Shown: positions 27,197 through 36,006, numbered from the stretch's first letter. The stretch: DNA of 64,000 nucleotides from Archangium violaceum (GCF_016887565.1 NZ_CP069396.1:6616001-6680000), one strand, 5' to 3'. The notes: a model not told the origin generated them from the letters alone. Program-made: numbers and translations.

Positions 27197-27961
27197 TCAG
27201 CTGCGGAAGACCCAGCCGCCGTCCACGGAGAGGGTGGTGCCGGTGGTGAAGGTGGCATCGGCGCAGAGGAAGAGGATGGCGCGGGCCACCTCCTCCGGCT
27301 GCCCGATGCGGGCCATGGGGTGGAAGGTCTCGGCCATCATCCGCTCGGTGGCCGCGTCGCCCTGGGTGAAGTCGTGAAAGGTCTCCGTCGCGATGGAGCC
27401 CGGGGCCACCGCGTTGACGGTGATGCCGTCCGGGGCGGCCTCGAGCGCGGCAGTCTCGGTGAGGCTCTCCATCGCGCGCTTGGTGGCCCCATACGGGCCC
27501 AGCCCTCGGAACGCACGCTTGCCGATGGCCGACGAGACGTTGACGATCCGGCCGCCTCCCCCCTGCGCCCGCATCTGCTGGAGCTCGGCGCGCAGGCACC
27601 AGAAGAAGGCGGTCAGGTTGACATGGAGCACCCGAGCCCAGTTCTCGTCGGTGCAATCGGCGATCGGGCTCGGCTGGCCGGTGATTCCTGGCACGTTGAC
27701 GGCGCAGTCGAGCCGGCCAAACGCGGCCACCGTCGTCTGCACGGCCCGGGTCACCTGGGGCAACTGGGCGATGTCCGTCTCGACGAAGCGCGCCGTGCCC
27801 CCCTGGGCGAGGATCTCCTGGACCACGGCCGAGCCCTCGGCCACACGCCGTGCGGCCACGACGACCCGGGCTCCCGCCTGCCCGAGTGCCAGAGCGGCCG
27901 CCTTGCCAATACCGCCACTGCCACCGATCACCAGTGCCACCTTGCCATCGAGCCGAGCCAT
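27197..27961 (-). CDS. Short-chain dehydrogenase/reductase (SDR)
   Basis: 254 residues from the ATG at 27961, which has a GGAGGA ribosome binding site. Cofactor motif GGSGGIG (13-19), catalytic Ser143/144 in NVSSAIG, Tyr157 and Lys161 in YGATK. The Arg residues after the second strand (AARR) favour NADP(H). Complete classical SDR of normal size. It is the most downstream gene of a nine-gene minus-strand run that includes a ketoacyl synthase and two P450s, so a role in small-molecule tailoring is possible. Confidence 0.93.
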   Translation of the reverse strand: MARLDGKVALVIGGSGGIGKAAALALGQAGARVVVAARRVAEGSAVVQEILAQGGTARFVETDIAQLPQVTRAVQTTVAAFGRLDCAVNVPGITGQPSPIADCTDENWARVLHVNLTAFFWCLRAELQQMRAQGGGGRIVNVSSAIGKRAFRGLGPYGATKRAMESLTETAALEAAPDGITVNAVAPGSIATETFHDFTQGDAATERMMAETFHPMARIGQPEEVARAILFLCADATFTTGTTLSVDGGWVFRS

Positions 27962-28019
27962 GGTTCCTCCTCCGGGGTCGGATACCTTCCCTTGATATCC
28001 CCGATGGCACCACCTTGAT

Positions 28020-28613
28020 TCAGGGGCCAGCGCCGCGGGACCGCCCAGGCCCTGGTGCGGGAACCTTGCCGCCGCGTGTGTCTGTCGTGTCGGGCTCGAA
28101 CACACGCAACGTCCAGAAGGAGCCGGTGTTGTAGCCGGGCAGGCCCTTCGGGTTGAAGACACTCGAGCTCGTCACGAAGCCCCCCACGTAGCCAGCGGGG
28201 AATTCCGTCAGCTTCAGCGCACAGCTGGTGAGCACCAGGCCGGGGCGCGGCACCCCGTTGCTCACCATGGTGCACCTGCCCAGCCCCGTGAAGTGACCTT
28301 CGGGCAGAATGAAGTGCACGTAGAAGTCCGCCGTCGAGCCCTCGGCGAAGCTCGGGTCCGTGATGTGCGCGCACGCCAGGGCCTTGCCCCTGAGCCGCTC
28401 GCCGCCCGTGCCCTTCTTCCCCCCTCCCGCCCGGAAGTCTCGCACGAAGACGTTCGCGGGCAGCCGCACGTTCACCTCGAACGGAGCGGCCCGACAGCCG
28501 CCAGTATCCACCGCACCGGAGCTCTCCTCGGTCCGGAACAGGAACACCTGCTCCCCGGCCAGCACGGCGGTGGGCAGGCCCAGCACGAGTACGCAGAGCG
28601 TCATCCGCGACAT
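28020..28613 (-). CDS. Secreted protein of unknown function
   Basis: 197 residues. The ATG at 28613 gives a clean signal peptide (MSRMTLCVLVLGLPTAVLAG, cleavage after residue 19). The mature protein has paired cysteines (GGCRAAPF, ACAHITDP, GRCTMVSN, SCALKL) and a beta-rich pattern; no family recognised. It lies 16 bp after the DUF2378 gene and is therefore probably in the KAS III-DUF2378 operon. Confidence 0.75.
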   Translation of the reverse strand: MSRMTLCVLVLGLPTAVLAGEQVFLFRTEESSGAVDTGGCRAAPFEVNVRLPANVFVRDFRAGGGKKGTGGERLRGKALACAHITDPSFAEGSTADFYVHFILPEGHFTGLGRCTMVSNGVPRPGLVLTSCALKLTEFPAGYVGGFVTSSSVFNPKGLPGYNTGSFWTLRVFEPDTTDTRGGKVPAPGPGRSRGAGP

Positions 28614-28629
28614 GGTGGAGAGCCCCGGG

Positions 28630-29256
28630 CTAATCCCAGAAGAACTCATACTCGCTGTTCAACTGCCCGGTGGTGTACCCCTTGACCCTGGGATTGCGGA
28701 CCCCCGCCGTCAACAGCACCCCCCGCAGGATGCCCTCATGGTGGGCCTGCGGGAGAAAGTCGTGGTGGATGACGAAGTGGCCACTCTTCTCGTAGTGGGC
28801 GCACCTCATGGTCCGAGTCCCGTAGCTGACCGCCGTGGCGTAGGCGGAGGGGACCTGCTTGAGGATGCGCTTCACATCGTGCCCCGCCAGCAGCAAGAGC
28901 GTCTTGCCCGCCGTGGAGGACAGGAAGTCCTTCGCGGACTGCTCGCCAATCAGGCGCAGCGTCTCCGCGCAGCCGCCGAGCTGTGAGCCCACTTCATCCA
29001 CCGCCGCCAGACACAGCCTCAGGAAGGTGGTCACCGGATAATTGAAGAAGTCGAGGTGCTTGCTCTCTCCAGTGGCACTGCGGCAACGCTGGGCCACCGT
29101 CTCCCCCCCCAGATTGCGCACCACGTCCAGCACGCCGTTGAAGAACATCCCTCGTGCCGTGTCTCTTGGCGTCGCGAGCCTCATGTTCCGCTCCACGTGG
29201 GCTTTCGTATTGAGGTCCATCGCGTACGTGGAGGTCTCATACTGTTCAATCATCAT
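28630..29256 (-). CDS. DUF2378 (TIGR02265) Myxococcales-specific protein
   Basis: 208 residues. The family landmark is DTARGMFFNGVLDVVRNLGG, with LDFFNYPVTTFLRLCLAAVD and the central FLSSTAGKTLLLLAGHDVKR. As I know this family, it is a paralogous set limited to myxobacteria with no assigned biochemical role. No signal peptide. Two Met codons begin the frame (29256 and 29253), with a poor ribosome binding site, so the exact start is uncertain. It sits between a ketoacyl synthase III and a secreted protein, with gaps of 45 and 16 bp. Confidence 0.88.
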   Translation of the reverse strand: MMIEQYETSTYAMDLNTKAHVERNMRLATPRDTARGMFFNGVLDVVRNLGGETVAQRCRSATGESKHLDFFNYPVTTFLRLCLAAVDEVGSQLGGCAETLRLIGEQSAKDFLSSTAGKTLLLLAGHDVKRILKQVPSAYATAVSYGTRTMRCAHYEKSGHFVIHHDFLPQAHHEGILRGVLLTAGVRNPRVKGYTTGQLNSEYEFFWD

Positions 29257-29301
29257 GAGGAGTCCCGTGCTCGTGAGGTGGTGAAGGAGCCGATCCCATG
29301 C

Positions 29302-30396
29302 CTACAACCGGATGAGCTGTGCTCCGTAGTGGACGTTCGCTCCTACAGCAGCCATCAGCACCAGGTCTCCACTACCCAGACGTACCCGGCCCGATTCCAG
29401 GTCCTCGGCCAGCAGGATGAGCTTCCCAGCCGCGGAAGTGTTGCCATAACGGTCCACGTTGATGGCCACGCGCTTTTGAGGCAGGCCCATCGTCCCGATG
29501 AAGTGCTCCATCAGCCGCTTGTTGGGCTGGTGGAAGTAGTAGCGCTTCACCTCGGAGCGCAGCTCGGGCCGATGGGCGAGCACCTCTTCGAGGCACTGGC
29601 GCATATAGAAGGAGTAGCTCTCCGCTACCCGTGGCCCGTCCACCACGAAGGCCATGTCCACCGGCCGCGTCCGCCCCTGGTACGGCAGCCGCAGCACACC
29701 TCCACCCCGGCGAATCACCAACTCCGCGTGGGCGTTGCCGGACATGGTCGTCAGGATGCCCTCTCCCTCCCTGCCGTCCGCGCGCAGCACCACCGCGCCC
29801 GCCCCATCTCCAAAGACATAGGCGGAAAGGTAGGCATTGAGCGACTTGCGCCCTGGAGCAGGGGGAAGTGCGCCAGTGTAGACGTCCGGGTTCAGCTGGG
29901 GCGAGAGCAGCGAGGAGGCCACCACCGCCACCGTCTTGAAGCGGCCGCCCTGCATCATCTTGCACACCATGTCGAGGATGTAGGGAGTGCCGCCACAGCC
30001 ATCGTCGATCACCAGCGCGAAGGTATCGGCGCGGCAGCCCAGACGGTGGTGCAGCGCCATGGCGTCGTGGTTGAAGTTCAGCTCGTCCGGCGTGCAGGTG
30101 ATGAGGAAGAGCGCATCCAGCTCCCGGGCGTCCACACCCGACTGATTCAGGGCCCGGCGCAGGGCGGTCTCGCTCATGTCTGTGTTGGAGGCCGGATAGA
30201 TGGGCAGATCATCCTCGGGTGGCGGAATGGCCCGGCCCCGTGCGTCGATGTCCCAGAGGAAACGCCGTTCGTGAATGCCTGTCTTCTCGAGAATGCGCTC
30301 AGCGGACCAGCCCGGGAAGACGGCGGCGATGCGCTCGGTGCTGATGGTCCGAGAGGGAATGAATGCGCCGGCACCTGCAACGCGAACAGTGTTCAT
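29302..30396 (-). CDS. 3-oxoacyl-ACP synthase III (FabH-like)
   Basis: 364 residues with the full KAS III catalytic triad: Cys134 in DDGCGGTPY, His289 in FHQPNKRLM and Asn319 in YGNTSAAG. The DGAGAVVLRADG strand is also typical. It condenses an acyl-CoA starter with malonyl-ACP or transfers an acyl group. The DDGCGG context differs from housekeeping FabH (usually DxxAACxG), pointing to a specialised paralogue. It heads a likely three-gene operon with the DUF2378 protein and a secreted protein. The product is unknown. Confidence 0.92.
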   Translation of the reverse strand: MNTVRVAGAGAFIPSRTISTERIAAVFPGWSAERILEKTGIHERRFLWDIDARGRAIPPPEDDLPIYPASNTDMSETALRRALNQSGVDARELDALFLITCTPDELNFNHDAMALHHRLGCRADTFALVIDDGCGGTPYILDMVCKMMQGGRFKTVAVVASSLLSPQLNPDVYTGALPPAPGRKSLNAYLSAYVFGDGAGAVVLRADGREGEGILTTMSGNAHAELVIRRGGGVLRLPYQGRTRPVDMAFVVDGPRVAESYSFYMRQCLEEVLAHRPELRSEVKRYYFHQPNKRLMEHFIGTMGLPQKRVAINVDRYGNTSAAGKLILLAEDLESGRVRLGSGDLVLMAAVGANVHYGAQLIRL

Positions 30397-30681
30397 GTTC
30401 GGTTCTCACTCGATGGTGGACCTGTTCAACATGACAACGGACATACGGAAGCCATGACTCCCCCATGTCGCTGAAATCACAGGGTTTTCGAGAGGAAAAC
30501 CCAGCGCAATCCTCTATTTCTGGCTTTCTCCGCTACCTCAGGGCATCAGTCCTGCCGCATTGTTGATGCATTGAAGCGCAAGAATAAAGAAGGACTGAGA
30601 AAAACCCATTGCCTTGCTTCGCTGGTGAACAAAGTTTGCGACTCGTGGCGCGGCCACTTCGGGAGCCGCTCGAGCGAGTGC
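30397..30681. promoter_or_regulatory. AT-richer intergenic region with a perfect hairpin; promoter of the KAS III operon
   Basis: 285 bp without a gene, noticeably richer in A/T than its surroundings, between the P450 stop and the KAS III start. It holds a perfect inverted repeat GGGTTTTC (30482-30489), loop GAGAG, GAAAACCC (30495-30502), about 90 bp upstream of the KAS III ATG. It could be an operator for the operon or a terminator for the P450 genes; a U-tract is absent. I could not place convincing -35/-10 or sigma-54 elements. Confidence 0.5.
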
Positions 30682-32097
30682 CTAGAACAGGACCGGAATC
30701 CGGCTGAACCCGCGCAGGCTGGCGACACTGCTCCACCGCAGCTCCTCGGTGGGGATCGCCAGCCGCAGCTTCGGGAAGCGCTTGAAGAGGGACTCGAAGG
30801 CGAGCTGCCCCTCGAGCCGCGCCAGCGGCGCCCCGATGCAGACGTGGATGCCCTTGCCGAAGGCGATGTTCCGGTGCGCGTCCGGCCGCGTGATGTCGAA
30901 CACGTCCGGGTTGGCGAAACGCGCGGGATCCCGATTCGCCGAGGCCAGACCCACCGACAGGTTCTCCCCCTGGGGGATGTGCGTTCCCGCCAGCTCGAGC
31001 TCCTCTTTGACGATGCGCGGCGTGCTCATGTAGTCGACCGGCCCCCAGTAGCGCAGCGTCTCCTCGACCAGCCCCTTGGCCAGACCGGCGGGGTCCGCCA
31101 GGAAGCGGGCATGCTGCTCGGGGTGCGTCAGCAGCGCGACGACGCCGTTGCCAATCAGGTTCACGGTCGTCACGTGCCCGGCGAAGAACAGGATGAACAC
31201 CATCGACACCATCTCCTGGTGGCTGAGGGTGTCGCCGTCCTCCTGCACGTGGAGCATCTGGCTGATCATGTCCTCCGCTGGCTCACGCCGCTTCCGCTCG
31301 AACAGCTCGTCCAGGTACTGCCTGAACGCCCGCATGCCGGCCCGCAGCTTCTCGTCCCTCACGGCGTCCTGACGGTCGGCGTGCAGCAGGCCCTCCGCCC
31401 AGCCATGGACCTTCTCGCGATCCTCCACCGGGATGCCGAGCATGTCGCTGATGACCGTGACGGGCAGGGGATAGGCGAAGGCCTCGACCAGGTCCATCCG
31501 GCGCTCGGACACGGCCTCACCCCGCTCGGCCGCCTTCCGTTCGACCCCGTCGAGCAGCTCATCGACGATCCGCTGGATGCGCGGCCGGAGCAGCTCCATG
31601 GCGCGAGCGGTGAAGTTGGGCTGGACCAGCTTGCGCAGCCGCGTGTGATCCGGCGGGTCGAGCATGATGATGCTGTGCGCGATGGGCCGGAAGTCCTCCG
31701 GCATGTTCGCCTCCAGCAGCGCCCGCTGCTCCGGCGTCATCGCCGAGCGGAAATCGGACGAGAGGCGATCATCCAGCAGCGCGGACACCGCCTCGTCGTA
31801 CCGGGTCACGAAGAGCCTGTCGCGTCCGGGGACCTTGCCCGGCTCGCGGCCCTTCGAGCCCTCCGGATGCGCTCCGTCCGCGAGGCCGCGGCCGAAGGGG
31901 CAGCGCACCACCGGGGCCGTGGCGCGCAGCTCGGCATAGGTGGTGTAGGCGTTGGCCAGGAACTCCGGGTTCTCCCTGTCCAGGACCACGTTGCTCATGG
32001 CCGGAGCCTCCCGCCGTCCCGTCACGGGGCAGGTCCCGCCCTCGCCCGGCGCCATCGGAGCCGTTTCCTTCCGCTCGTCCATCCTGTTCATCGTCAT
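30682..32097 (-). CDS. Cytochrome P450 (downstream of a tandem pair)
   Basis: 471 residues from the ATG at 32097 with a GGAGG ribosome binding site. I-helix oxygen-activation motif FFAGHVTT, ExxR at EETLRY, and the haem-binding loop FGKGIHVCIG with Cys420. Note that the usual acidic residue before the Thr pair (AGxE/DTT) is replaced here by Val with His two earlier. Soluble bacterial class I type; needs a ferredoxin and reductase not encoded nearby. It is 34 bp after the second P450 and cotranscribed with it and the TetR gene. Confidence 0.94.
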   Translation of the reverse strand: MTMNRMDERKETAPMAPGEGGTCPVTGRREAPAMSNVVLDRENPEFLANAYTTYAELRATAPVVRCPFGRGLADGAHPEGSKGREPGKVPGRDRLFVTRYDEAVSALLDDRLSSDFRSAMTPEQRALLEANMPEDFRPIAHSIIMLDPPDHTRLRKLVQPNFTARAMELLRPRIQRIVDELLDGVERKAAERGEAVSERRMDLVEAFAYPLPVTVISDMLGIPVEDREKVHGWAEGLLHADRQDAVRDEKLRAGMRAFRQYLDELFERKRREPAEDMISQMLHVQEDGDTLSHQEMVSMVFILFFAGHVTTVNLIGNGVVALLTHPEQHARFLADPAGLAKGLVEETLRYWGPVDYMSTPRIVKEELELAGTHIPQGENLSVGLASANRDPARFANPDVFDITRPDAHRNIAFGKGIHVCIGAPLARLEGQLAFESLFKRFPKLRLAIPTEELRWSSVASLRGFSRIPVLF

Positions 32098-32131
32098 GGT
32101 GTCCTCCGAAGTTCCTGGTTCTTCCGTCCGC

Positions 32132-33352
32132 TCAGTTCTTGCGCAGCCAGAGCGAGCGGGGCCCGCGCAGGAAGAACGAGCTCCCGTAGTCGATGCGCTC
32201 GGGCTGCCGGGGCGCGAAGCCCAGCTTCGGGGCGCGCTCCATCAGCTCCTGGAGCGCCACCGGCGCCTCCAGCCGCGACAGAGGGGCTCCCAGGCAGAAG
32301 TGGATGCCGTGGCCGAACGAGAGCAGCCCCGTCGTATCGCGCTGCGGGTCGAAGCGCTCCGGGTTGGCGAACTTGCGCGGGTCATGATTGGCGGATGCCA
32401 TCAGCACCATCACCGTCGAGTCCGCGGGGAGCTTCCCGCCGGCCAGCTCCACGTCCTGGGTGACCCGGCGCATCAGCCCCAGCACGGGCGAGTCGTAGCG
32501 CAGGGTCTCCTCGGCCACGGCGGCGCAGGCCTGGAGCGTGGGGTTGCGCCGCAGCCACTCGTACTGCTCCGGGTTGCGGATGAGGGAGACGAGCGCGTTG
32601 CCGAGCAGGTTGGTGGTGGTCTCGTTGCCGGCGATCAGCAGCACGATGGCGAAGGAGTTCACCTCCTGGGGTGTCAGCGCGGCCACGCCATCGCTCTCCT
32701 GGACGAGCAGGGAGATGAGGTCGCCCTTGGGATCCTGACGGCGCTTCTCGGCGATCTCCGTCATGTAGGCGAGCATCTCCTTCGCGCTCCGGATGCTCTC
32801 CTCCGACTGCTTCCCGGTCCGCAGGATCTCGGAGCCGGCGGTGATGAGCGAGTCGCTCCAGCGCTTGAAGTCCCGGCGCCGGGAGGTCTCGATGCCGAGC
32901 ATCTCCGAGATGACGGTCACGGGCAGGGGAGAGGCCAGTCCGTCCATGAAGTCGAACTCGTCACGGGCGGTCATCTCCGCGACGAGCCCCCGGGACAGCT
33001 CGCGCACCCGGGGCTCCAGCTCGGAGATGCGCTTGGGGATGAAGGCGCGGCTCACCAGGCCACGCAGCCGCGTGTGGTTGGGAGGATCCGAGGTGACGAG
33101 GTTGGACACCGAGCCGAGCTCGGTGATCTGCGTCCGCTCCTTGGGCAGCTTGCCGGCGACGCGGATGTCCACGGACGAGAACAGGGCCGGGTTCTTCAGG
33201 ACGTACGTCACGTCCTCGTAGCGGCTGAGGATATGGGCCTGGAGGCGCTCGTTCCAGAAGAGGGGCGCCTTCTCGCGCATCTCCGCGAAGTAGGGGTAGG
33301 GGTTGTTCATCACCTCGGGGTCGAAGAAGTCGAAGCGGTCCAGCAGGCTCAT
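32132..33352 (-). CDS. Cytochrome P450 (upstream of a tandem pair)
   Basis: 406 residues from the ATG at 33352, chosen because GGAG lies seven bases upstream; an ATG at 33364 lacks one. I-helix LLIAGNETTTNLLGNAL, ExxR at EETLRY, haem loop FGHGIHFCLG with Cys353. A standard-size bacterial P450 with the canonical AGNETT motif, unlike its downstream neighbour. The two are distant paralogues, not a recent duplication. The TetR gene lies 43 bp upstream and probably controls both. Confidence 0.94.
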   Translation of the reverse strand: MSLLDRFDFFDPEVMNNPYPYFAEMREKAPLFWNERLQAHILSRYEDVTYVLKNPALFSSVDIRVAGKLPKERTQITELGSVSNLVTSDPPNHTRLRGLVSRAFIPKRISELEPRVRELSRGLVAEMTARDEFDFMDGLASPLPVTVISEMLGIETSRRRDFKRWSDSLITAGSEILRTGKQSEESIRSAKEMLAYMTEIAEKRRQDPKGDLISLLVQESDGVAALTPQEVNSFAIVLLIAGNETTTNLLGNALVSLIRNPEQYEWLRRNPTLQACAAVAEETLRYDSPVLGLMRRVTQDVELAGGKLPADSTVMVLMASANHDPRKFANPERFDPQRDTTGLLSFGHGIHFCLGAPLSRLEAPVALQELMERAPKLGFAPRQPERIDYGSSFFLRGPRSLWLRKN

Positions 33353-33395
33353 GGGGTTCTCCATGGGTGGAACAACGGGGGGTAAGAGACGGGGT

Positions 33396-34043
33396 TCATC
33401 CGGGGCGCGGGGCGGCGCCATCCAGGAAGCAGCGCAACAGCGACGGGATCAGCTCGTCGACCGGCACGGGGCGCTTGTCGAGGAACTGGCGGACGAGGGC
33501 CGCGCGCAACATGCCCAGCAGCAGCGTGGGGTAGAGACAGGCGTCCTCGGGGCGCAGGGCACCTTCCTCCACTCCCTGCTGGGTGAGGCGCTCGATGCGG
33601 CGGGTGAGCTCGAGGGACCGCTCCTGCTCGCGGCTCACGTCCTCGCCCGAGGTGAGGCCGTGCTTCAGCACATCCTCCAGGATGAGGGTGAACAGCTGGA
33701 AGTGCGCGCGCGAGTGCTCCACGATGCAGCGCAGGAAGCCATGCAGCCGCGCGCGGTAGGGCTCGCCCTGACTCCGCTCCAGCTCCGTGTCGAGCATGGC
33801 CAGCAGCTCCCGCCCGCGCACCTCGAGCAGCGCCGCCAGGAGCTGCTTCCGATCCTCGAAGTAGTTGTAGAGCGTCCCGACGGAGACCCCGACGCGCGCG
33901 GCGATGTCGTCCATGCGCGCGGCGTGGATGCCCTGCTCGGCCAGCACCTGCTCCGCCGCGTCGAGGATGGCGGCCCGCGCCTCCTCCTTCATCCGGATCC
34001 GCAGCGACTGAGGCTTGCTTCGAGTTGTTGAACGCGGGTTCAT
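33396..34043 (-). CDS. TetR-family transcriptional repressor
   Basis: 215 residues from the ATG at 34043. The N-terminal helix-turn-helix reads ILDAAEQVLAEQGIHAARMD, then IAARVGVSVGTLYNYFEDRK, the classic TetR pattern, followed by a helical ligand domain with a C-terminal RQFLDKRPVPVDELIPSLLRC. First gene of a TetR-P450-P450 operon. Its start codon lies inside a palindrome (34037-34053), which suggests autorepression. The inducer could be the P450 substrate or product. Confidence 0.94.
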   Translation of the reverse strand: MNPRSTTRSKPQSLRIRMKEEARAAILDAAEQVLAEQGIHAARMDDIAARVGVSVGTLYNYFEDRKQLLAALLEVRGRELLAMLDTELERSQGEPYRARLHGFLRCIVEHSRAHFQLFTLILEDVLKHGLTSGEDVSREQERSLELTRRIERLTQQGVEEGALRPEDACLYPTLLLGMLRAALVRQFLDKRPVPVDELIPSLLRCFLDGAAPRPG

Positions 34044-34053
34044 TGATTGAACC
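34029..34053. promoter_or_regulatory. Candidate TetR operator: three alternating half-sites over the tetR start
   Basis: Two overlapping palindromes: TGAAC-GCGG-GTTCA (34029-34042) and GGTTCA-TTGAT-TGAACC (34037-34053). They share the central half-site, giving three TGAAC-type half-sites in alternating orientation. The ATG of the TetR gene (34041-34043) lies within them, so a bound dimer would block the start of its own operon. Confidence 0.6.
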
Positions 34054-34224
34054 AACGTATGTTTCCAGGGATACCCAGGTCAACCAGAAGGAGCCGAGCA
34101 GGCAGACATACCTTGGGCTACACGCCTGGGCATCACCCTCGGACGGGCGTCGACGCCGGAGGCCGGCGTGGGGGGAGTGGGGTCGGACATGCCTCCAGCA
34201 GATGCTCCCCGGCTCCCCTCCGCA

Positions 34225-35088
34225 TCAACGGCGGCCCACGGCCTCGAAGTGGTTCAGGAGCGCCGCCGCGAGCGGGGGTACGACGGCGCGTGGAATCGCA
34301 TGCCCCATCCCGTCGATCGTCACCAGGGTCGAGCGCGGCAGGGTCTCCGCCAGGAACCGCGAGTTGGACTCGGGATTGGTGGGATCCTCTGGGGTGGCGA
34401 TGACGAGCGTGGGCACGGTGACGTGGACGAGCTCCGCGCCACGCGCCAGTCCCGAGGGGTCGGCTCGCGCATGGGCATCCGAGGTGTCGTGACGGCCGGA
34501 GTGGGCGATGATGCGCCGCTCCAATGCGCGGAACTCCTCGGCATCGAAGGGAATCACCTTCCCGTTGAGCCTGCGCCAGTTCTCGATCTTCCATTCGATC
34601 TGCGCCTCGCGGTCGCGCGGCTCGAACATGTGGCTCCAGAACTCGTACAGGCCCGGGTCGATGGGGGCTCGCGCCGTCCCGTTGGCGCGGGCGGGAGCAC
34701 CCTCGAGGGCGGGCGCCCCGATGACCGTCGCGCCGAGCAGCCGCTCGGGATGCGTGACCAGGAGCCACTGCACCAGGAAGCCTCCCAACGACAGGCCCAC
34801 GACGTGCGCGCGCTCGATGCCGAGCGCATCGAGGATGGCCAGCGCGTCCTCGGCCATCCGGGTCGCGGAGTAGGGGACCCTGTCGAAGGCCCAGGTGGAC
34901 GCTCCGGTGTCCCGGTGGTCATAGCGGATGACCCGGTATCTCCGAGCCAGCAGGTCGACGAGCTCGTCGGGCCAGACCCGTCCCGAGACGGTGGAGCCCA
35001 TGATGAGCAGAACGGCGGGTGCATCCTCCGGACCCCGTGATTCGACCCAAAGCGATACTCCCTCCGCGACCTCGACAAAGCGTTCCAT
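34225..35088 (-). CDS. Alpha/beta hydrolase (duplicate A)
   Basis: 287 residues. Nucleophile elbow GLSLGG with Ser100, oxyanion region VLLIMGSTVSG, the IRYDHRDTGAS segment common to aclacinomycin methylesterase (RdmC)-type hydrolases, acid loop around LVIATPEDPTNPES and catalytic His at DGMGHAIPR. Complete cytoplasmic enzyme without a signal peptide. It is a recent tandem duplicate of the next gene: about three quarters of the residues match, and an 88-bp block is identical at DNA level. Only 4 bp separate the two. Confidence 0.92.
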   Translation of the reverse strand: MERFVEVAEGVSLWVESRGPEDAPAVLLIMGSTVSGRVWPDELVDLLARRYRVIRYDHRDTGASTWAFDRVPYSATRMAEDALAILDALGIERAHVVGLSLGGFLVQWLLVTHPERLLGATVIGAPALEGAPARANGTARAPIDPGLYEFWSHMFEPRDREAQIEWKIENWRRLNGKVIPFDAEEFRALERRIIAHSGRHDTSDAHARADPSGLARGAELVHVTVPTLVIATPEDPTNPESNSRFLAETLPRSTLVTIDGMGHAIPRAVVPPLAAALLNHFEAVGRR

Positions 35089-35092
35089 GATC

Positions 35093-35950
35093 TCAGCTCA
35101 CAGTCTCGATGTGGTTCAGGAGCGCCGCCGCGAGCCGGGGCACGACGGCGCGTGGAATCGCGTGCCCCATCCCGTCGATGGTCACGAGAGTCGAGCGCGG
35201 CAGGTTCCCCGCCAGGTGCCGCGCGTTGGACGCGGGATTGGTGGGATCCTCCGGGGTGGCGATGACGAGCGTGGGCACGGTGACGTGTACGAACTCCGCC
35301 CCGCGAGCCAGTGCGGAGTAGTCGGCCCGCGCGTGGGCGCCCGGATTATCGTGACGGCCAGCGTGGGCGATGATGCGCCGCTCCAATGCGCGGAACTCCT
35401 CGGCATCGAAGGGAATCACCTTCCCGTTGAGCCTGCGCCAGTTCTCGATCCGCCATTCGATCTCCGCCTCGAGATCGCGCGGCTCGAACATGTGGCTCCA
35501 GAGCTCGAGCAGCTCGGGATCGATGGGGGCTTGCGCCGTTCCGTCCGCGAGAGCGGGAGTGCCCTGGAGGGCGGCCGCCGAGATGACCGTCGCGCTGAGC
35601 AGCCGCTCGGGGTGCGCGACCAGGAGCCACTGCACCAGAAAGCCCCCCAACGAGAAGCCCACGACGTGCGCGCGGTCGATACCGAGCGCATCGAGGACGG
35701 CCAGCGCGTCCTCGCCCAGCCGGGTCAGGGGGTAGGGGGCCTTGTCGAAGGCCCAGGTGGACGCTCCGGTGTCCCGATGGTCATAGCGGATGACCCGGTG
35801 CTCGCGGGCCAGGCGCTCGACGAGCTCGTCGGGCCAGGCCAGTCCCGAGGCGTTGGCTCCCATGATGAGCAGAACGGCGGGTGCACCCTCCGGACCCCGT
35901 GATTCGACCCAGAGCGAGACTCCCTCGGCGACCTCGACGAAGCGTTCCAT
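35093..35950 (-). CDS. Alpha/beta hydrolase (duplicate B)
   Basis: 285 residues, paralogue of the gene at 34225. Nucleophile elbow GFSLGG with Ser100, the same IRYDHRDTGASTW segment, acid loop ATPEDPTNPAS and His at GMGHAIPR. Differences cluster in the cap region (residues 65-80 and 120-150), which usually sets substrate choice in this family. It is the first gene of the minus-strand run, divergent from the first giant protease across 122 bp. Confidence 0.92.
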   Translation of the reverse strand: MERFVEVAEGVSLWVESRGPEGAPAVLLIMGANASGLAWPDELVERLAREHRVIRYDHRDTGASTWAFDKAPYPLTRLGEDALAVLDALGIDRAHVVGFSLGGFLVQWLLVAHPERLLSATVISAAALQGTPALADGTAQAPIDPELLELWSHMFEPRDLEAEIEWRIENWRRLNGKVIPFDAEEFRALERRIIAHAGRHDNPGAHARADYSALARGAEFVHVTVPTLVIATPEDPTNPASNARHLAGNLPRSTLVTIDGMGHAIPRAVVPRLAAALLNHIETVS

Positions 35951-36006
35951 GGTCTCAGCTTCGCAGGACGATACGAGGGAGGGGCTCCTCTTTTTTGGTA
36001 TCCGGA

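Noticed and set aside
29302-32097. Treating the P450s and KAS III as a proven natural-product cluster
   Set aside because: No core synthase is present, and a 285-bp region with a hairpin separates the two operons; kept only as a hypothesis.
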